From positions 1 to 8,485 of the forward strand of contig JAEHCT010000047.1 of NCBI GenBank assembly GCA_020697635.1: a stretch of 8,485 nucleotides of DNA, in the 5' to 3' direction. Below, piece by piece: positions 6,325 through 8,485 of the stretch. The DNA is from Candidatus Bathyarchaeota archaeon (GTDB lineage Archaea; Thermoproteota; Bathyarchaeia; TCS64). The first letter of the stretch is position 1, and each line of letters opens with the position of its first letter. The notes beneath the pieces are model-generated. The model was not told the origin of the DNA. It worked only from the letters and a program-made list of their open reading frames with translations, and made no database searches. The position numbers were made by a program, and so were the translations under genes.

Positions 6325-6326
6325 AC
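6318..6326 (+). promoter_or_regulatory. Possible TATA-like element ahead of the membrane miniprotein
   Basis: The same T-rich run (TTTTTTTAC) is centred 29 bases ahead of the ATG at 6351. That is the spacing expected if transcription starts at or next to the start codon (leaderless mRNA). It may act as terminator, promoter or both; the sequence cannot decide. Confidence 0.3.
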
Positions 6327-6350
6327 TAGTCACGACATTCAGTCTTGATC

Positions 6351-6551
6351 ATGTTGGAGCGCAGAATCAGCCTAAGCGTCAAGGGCCTCGCGGTGGTGCT
6401 CGCGGGCTTCCTATTAATCTCAACCGGAGCCATGCTGTACCTGAAGACGGCCAGCACAGATATAGGTGCGGTGAACCCCTGGCTGTTCAAGCCCATCGGC
6501 ATCGTGCTGGCGCTGGTCGGGCTAGTTCTGATGGCTTCAAGGGATGATTAA
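6351..6551 (+). CDS. Small two-helix membrane protein of unknown function
   Basis: I do not recognise a family. The 66-residue protein has a short basic N-terminus (LERRISLSVK) and a first hydrophobic helix (about GLAVVLAGFLLISTGAMLYL). A polar loop with STDIGAVNPW follows, then a second helix (about PIGIVLALVGLVLMA) and a charged end, RDD. This is a helical hairpin with both ends probably on the same side; by the positive-inside rule, the cytoplasm. I chose ATG at 6351; TTG at 6345 would add two residues. No clear SD is present, which suits a leaderless message from the T-rich element at 6318-6326. Its stop lies inside the first codons of the next gene (8-base overlap from ATG 6544), so it is probably co-expressed with the nucleotidyltransferase. 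A role as membrane partner in glycan or lipid assembly is only a guess. Confidence 0.7.
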   Translation: MLERRISLSVKGLAVVLAGFLLISTGAMLYLKTASTDIGAVNPWLFKPIGIVLALVGLVLMASRDD

Positions 6552-7302
6552 CTTGGTAGTGAAAGGCATCATAATGGCGGGGGGCGTGGGCACCAGGTTC
6601 CGCCCCATATCCAACTACTTCCAGAAGTGCATGATCCCCATCGGGGACCAGCAGAAACCAATACTGGAGTACGTGGTGCGTCTATACGGCTACCACGGCA
6701 TAAAGGACCTGCTTCTGCTCGTGGGCTATAAGCATCAGCAGATAAAGAACTACTTCGACAATGGTGAGAGGTTCGGCGTAAAAATAAACTACATGTTGGA
6801 CACCCCGGGCATGGTTGGTAGCGCAGGAGCCACGCTGAACGCCTACAGGAAGGGAGCCCTAACCGAGAAGGACACCGTGGTGATCTACTACGGGGACATC
6901 GTAAGCAACATCAACCTCCGCGAGATGATCATGTTCCACGAGGACACAGGGGCTAAAGTCACCATGGCCCTTGCCCCAGACTTCCAGGTGAACGTGGGCG
7001 TAGCCGAGCTGGACGGAAACATGATTAAGAGTTTCACGGAGAAACCTCACCTCAAGAGGGCCGTAAGCATAGGCATACTGATACTGGACGGCTCCGTGCT
7101 GCGGGAGATGGAGGAGCTTCACAGCCACGGCATGTTCGAGAGCTTCGACCTCATGGGCGACGTGGTCCAGTACCTCGTGGACAAGAAGGACAAGGTCGCC
7201 GCCTACATCACGAAGGCCTACTGGTACGACGTGGGCAGCATCGAGCGATACGAGAAGCTCAGCAACGGACGCGTAAGCGAGGAGCTGGGATTCCTCCTAT
7301 AG
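6544..7302 (+). CDS. Sugar-phosphate nucleotidyltransferase, single-domain (RmlA/GMPP-like)
   Basis: Transfers a nucleotidyl group from an NTP to a sugar 1-phosphate. The GT-A-like fold opens with KGIIMAGGVGTRFRP (7-21, the nucleotide loop). K28 lies in QKCMIPIG, where the usual Pro-Lys is Gln-Lys. SAGATLNAY is the base- and sugar-binding loop, YYGD (115-118, D118) holds the metal aspartate, TEKP is the sugar-contact motif, and YWYDVGSIERYEKL closes the domain. At about 250 aa it has no left-handed beta-helix, unlike the next nucleotidyltransferase. Base and sugar specificity cannot be assigned. Start is uncertain: ATG at 6544 overlaps the previous gene by 8 bases, but GTG at 6559 would give the usual VKGIIMAGG beginning and has GGGATGAT (6541-6548) ten bases upstream. 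Residue numbers here count from ATG 6544. Confidence 0.9.
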   Translation: MINLVVKGIIMAGGVGTRFRPISNYFQKCMIPIGDQQKPILEYVVRLYGYHGIKDLLLLVGYKHQQIKNYFDNGERFGVKINYMLDTPGMVGSAGATLNAYRKGALTEKDTVVIYYGDIVSNINLREMIMFHEDTGAKVTMALAPDFQVNVGVAELDGNMIKSFTEKPHLKRAVSIGILILDGSVLREMEELHSHGMFESFDLMGDVVQYLVDKKDKVAAYITKAYWYDVGSIERYEKLSNGRVSEELGFLL

Positions 7303-7312
7303 CGCATGTTTC

Positions 7313-7336
7313 AGGGTCGGAAAACTTCTTAACCCT
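7313..7336 (+). promoter_or_regulatory. Putative promoter with flanking inverted repeat before the two-domain nucleotidyltransferase
   Basis: The 64-base gap is AT-rich compared with the genes. TTCTTAA (about 7326-7332) is TATA-like and 35-41 bases ahead of the TTG at 7367, similar in spacing and composition to the element before aIF1A. AGGGT (7313-7317) and ACCCT (7332-7336) form a 5-bp inverted repeat around it, which could be a small operator or chance. Confidence 0.4.
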
Positions 7337-7366
7337 AATTCAAACTTCAATACCGGCGAAGCATAT

Positions 7367-8455
7367 TTGAAAGCCCTTGTTCTAGCCGGAGGATTCGGTA
7401 CGAGGCTCAGGCCCCTGAGCTGCAGCCGGCCGAAGACTCTCTTCCCGTTGGCGAACCAGCCCATAATAGACTACGCCTTACAGAGCCTCGCCGAGGGAGG
7501 AGTGGACACCGTCATCCTCTCCGTCCACTACATGGCGGATCAAATCGTCCGCTACCTCGGCCCAACCAAGTACGACATGGACATCCTCATTTCACGGGAG
7601 CAGCGGCCCCTGGGCAAAGGCGGGGGGATAAAGAACGCGGAGGACATACTCAACGGGGAGCCCTTCATAGTGTTCAACGGCGACATCATCGCGGACTTGG
7701 ACTTACGCCGATTCAAGAGCTTCCACGAAGAGAAGGGCGGTCTGGCTACGATAGCCCTCTATCAGGTCACGGACCCGAGTAGGTACGGCTCCGTGGAGCT
7801 CGACAGGGAGGGAAGAATAACCAGATTCGTCGAGAAACCCGAGCCAGGGCAGGCGCCCAGCAACCTCATCAACGCCGGGATATACGTCCTAGAACCCGAG
7901 GTGCTAGAGTACATGCCCCCCGGGAAAAAGTTCGACACGGAGGAGGAGGTCTTCCCAATCCTCGCCCAGGAGAGTAAGCTGTTCGGCTTCGAGTTCCATG
8001 GCTACTGGTCGGACATCGGCGTACCCGAGGAATACCTCAACGCGAACGCAACGATGCTCGATAAGAGAAGCGGGGGGCCCGACAACGTGAACGCGAACGT
8101 GGACCCCACGGCCACCGTTAAGAAGCCGTGCATACTCGGGGACAACGTGAACATAGGCACCGACTCGGTCATAGGCCCTGACGTCAGCATCATGGACAAC
8201 GTCCACGTAGGGAGGGGCGTCACTATAGAGAACAGCGTAATATTCGCAGGGGTCTCCATCGAGGATCACAGCAGCGTCAGGGGCGCCCTCATAGGCGAGA
8301 ACGCTGTGCTGGAGCGGAGGGTCAGGGTGGAGTCGGGTAGTCTCATAGGCGACTACGCCCAGATAAAAGACGGTGTAATCATCACGGGGGGAGTATCTAT
8401 CTGCCCGGCCAAGACCGTCATGGAGAGCATACTTGAACCTAAAAAGGTGATGTAG
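7367..8455 (+). CDS. Sugar-1-phosphate nucleotidyltransferase with left-handed beta-helix domain (mannose-1-phosphate guanylyltransferase-like)
   Basis: Makes a nucleotide sugar from sugar 1-phosphate and NTP. The catalytic domain (about 1-230) has LAGGFGTRLRPLS (6-18), RPKTLFPLAN (21-30), PLGKGGGIKNAED (81-93), the metal motif FNGD (103-106; D106), VEKPE (155-159), NAGIYVLEPE and YWSDIG (213-218). A hexapeptide-repeat left-handed beta-helix follows (about 243-345, repeats such as ILGDNVNIG, VIGPDVSI, VHVGRGVTI). The layout fits archaeal GDP-mannose pyrophosphorylases. A glucose-1-phosphate thymidylyl- or uridylyltransferase, or the archaeal GlmU-like enzymes with acetyltransferase activity, cannot be excluded. 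TTG at 7367 gives the standard MKALVLAGG start; no clear SD is seen, so a short leader from the upstream promoter is possible. Its last codons supply GGTGAT for the mutase gene, which overlaps it by one base. Confidence 0.93.
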   Translation: MKALVLAGGFGTRLRPLSCSRPKTLFPLANQPIIDYALQSLAEGGVDTVILSVHYMADQIVRYLGPTKYDMDILISREQRPLGKGGGIKNAEDILNGEPFIVFNGDIIADLDLRRFKSFHEEKGGLATIALYQVTDPSRYGSVELDREGRITRFVEKPEPGQAPSNLINAGIYVLEPEVLEYMPPGKKFDTEEEVFPILAQESKLFGFEFHGYWSDIGVPEEYLNANATMLDKRSGGPDNVNANVDPTATVKKPCILGDNVNIGTDSVIGPDVSIMDNVHVGRGVTIENSVIFAGVSIEDHSSVRGALIGENAVLERRVRVESGSLIGDYAQIKDGVIITGGVSICPAKTVMESILEPKKVM

Positions 8456-8485
8456 TGCAGAGGCTATTCGGCAGCAACGGCGTCC
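8455..8485 (+). CDS. Start of a phosphoglucosamine/phosphomannomutase family gene (3' cut by window edge)
   Basis: From GTG at 8455 the frame reads VQRLFGSNGV to the end of the window. LFGxxG(V/I) is the usual beginning of archaeal GlmM/PMM-PGM phosphohexomutases, which move phosphate between C6 and C1 of hexoses. GTG shares its G with the TAG stop of the nucleotidyltransferase (TAGTG). GGTGAT at 8446-8451 is a good SD match, though only three bases from the start. Mutase next to nucleotidyltransferase is the expected pair for hexose-6-phosphate to hexose-1-phosphate to NDP-hexose. Only ten codons are visible, so the call rests on the motif and the neighbour. Confidence 0.7.
   Translation, partial: MQRLFGSNGV

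Noticed and set aside
7280..7298. AGGAG/CTCCT inverted repeat at the end of the first nucleotidyltransferase
   Set aside because: Only 5 bp, fully inside coding sequence and with no T tract after it, so not supported as a terminator.
1..8485. CRISPR arrays, insertion sequences, tRNA or rRNA genes, toxin-antitoxin or defence genes
   Set aside because: No spaced direct repeats, terminal inverted repeats, tRNA-like cloverleaf or rRNA motifs, and no defence-family protein were seen. The window is dense housekeeping and sugar-metabolism DNA.

Overview
The window is archaeal chromosome. aIF1A, RIO1, a two-KH Dim2-type protein and both subunits of topoisomerase VI are archaeal informational genes. 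TATA-like boxes, Shine-Dalgarno (SD) sequences of the GGAGGTGAT type, frequent TTG/GTG starts and heavy use of ATA and AGG codons fit this. The DNA is fairly GC-rich. A TACK-group archaeon, perhaps of the Bathyarchaeia, is my low-confidence guess; the sequence does not prove it. All twelve genes lie on the + strand and fill nearly the whole window. I see no rRNA, tRNA, CRISPR array or insertion sequence.

Region 1 (1-1830) is metabolic and accessory: the C-terminal part of a GNAT acetyltransferase cut by the window edge, an inositol-monophosphatase/FBPase-family phosphatase, and an SfsA-family protein joined to it by an ATGA overlap. A 136-base gap follows, with two TATA-like stretches.

Region 2 (about 1921-6324) looks like one transcription unit: aIF1A, RIO1 kinase, KH protein, Top6B, Top6A. 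A TATA-like box precedes aIF1A. The last four genes are tightly packed, with overlaps of 32, 1 and 23 bases at the three junctions from RIO1 to Top6A. A GC hairpin plus seven Ts closes the unit at the Top6A stop. It combines small-subunit maturation and translation initiation (aIF1A, RIO1, Dim2-like KH) with DNA topology control (Topo VI).

Region 3 (6325-8485) is sugar activation: a two-helix membrane miniprotein, a single-domain sugar nucleotidyltransferase, then, behind its own putative promoter, a two-domain nucleotidyltransferase with a left-handed beta-helix tail. The latter overlaps by one base the start of a phosphoglucosamine/phosphomannomutase-family gene that leaves the window. The last two would turn a hexose 6-phosphate into a 1-phosphate and then a nucleotide sugar for glycan or glycolipid synthesis.

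I found no clearly new system. The points most worth a look are the overlapping ribosome-biogenesis/Topo VI operon, SD-supported TTG starts for RIO1 and Top6A, the adjacent divergent nucleotidyltransferases with the small membrane protein, and an inverted repeat spanning the phosphatase start codon.
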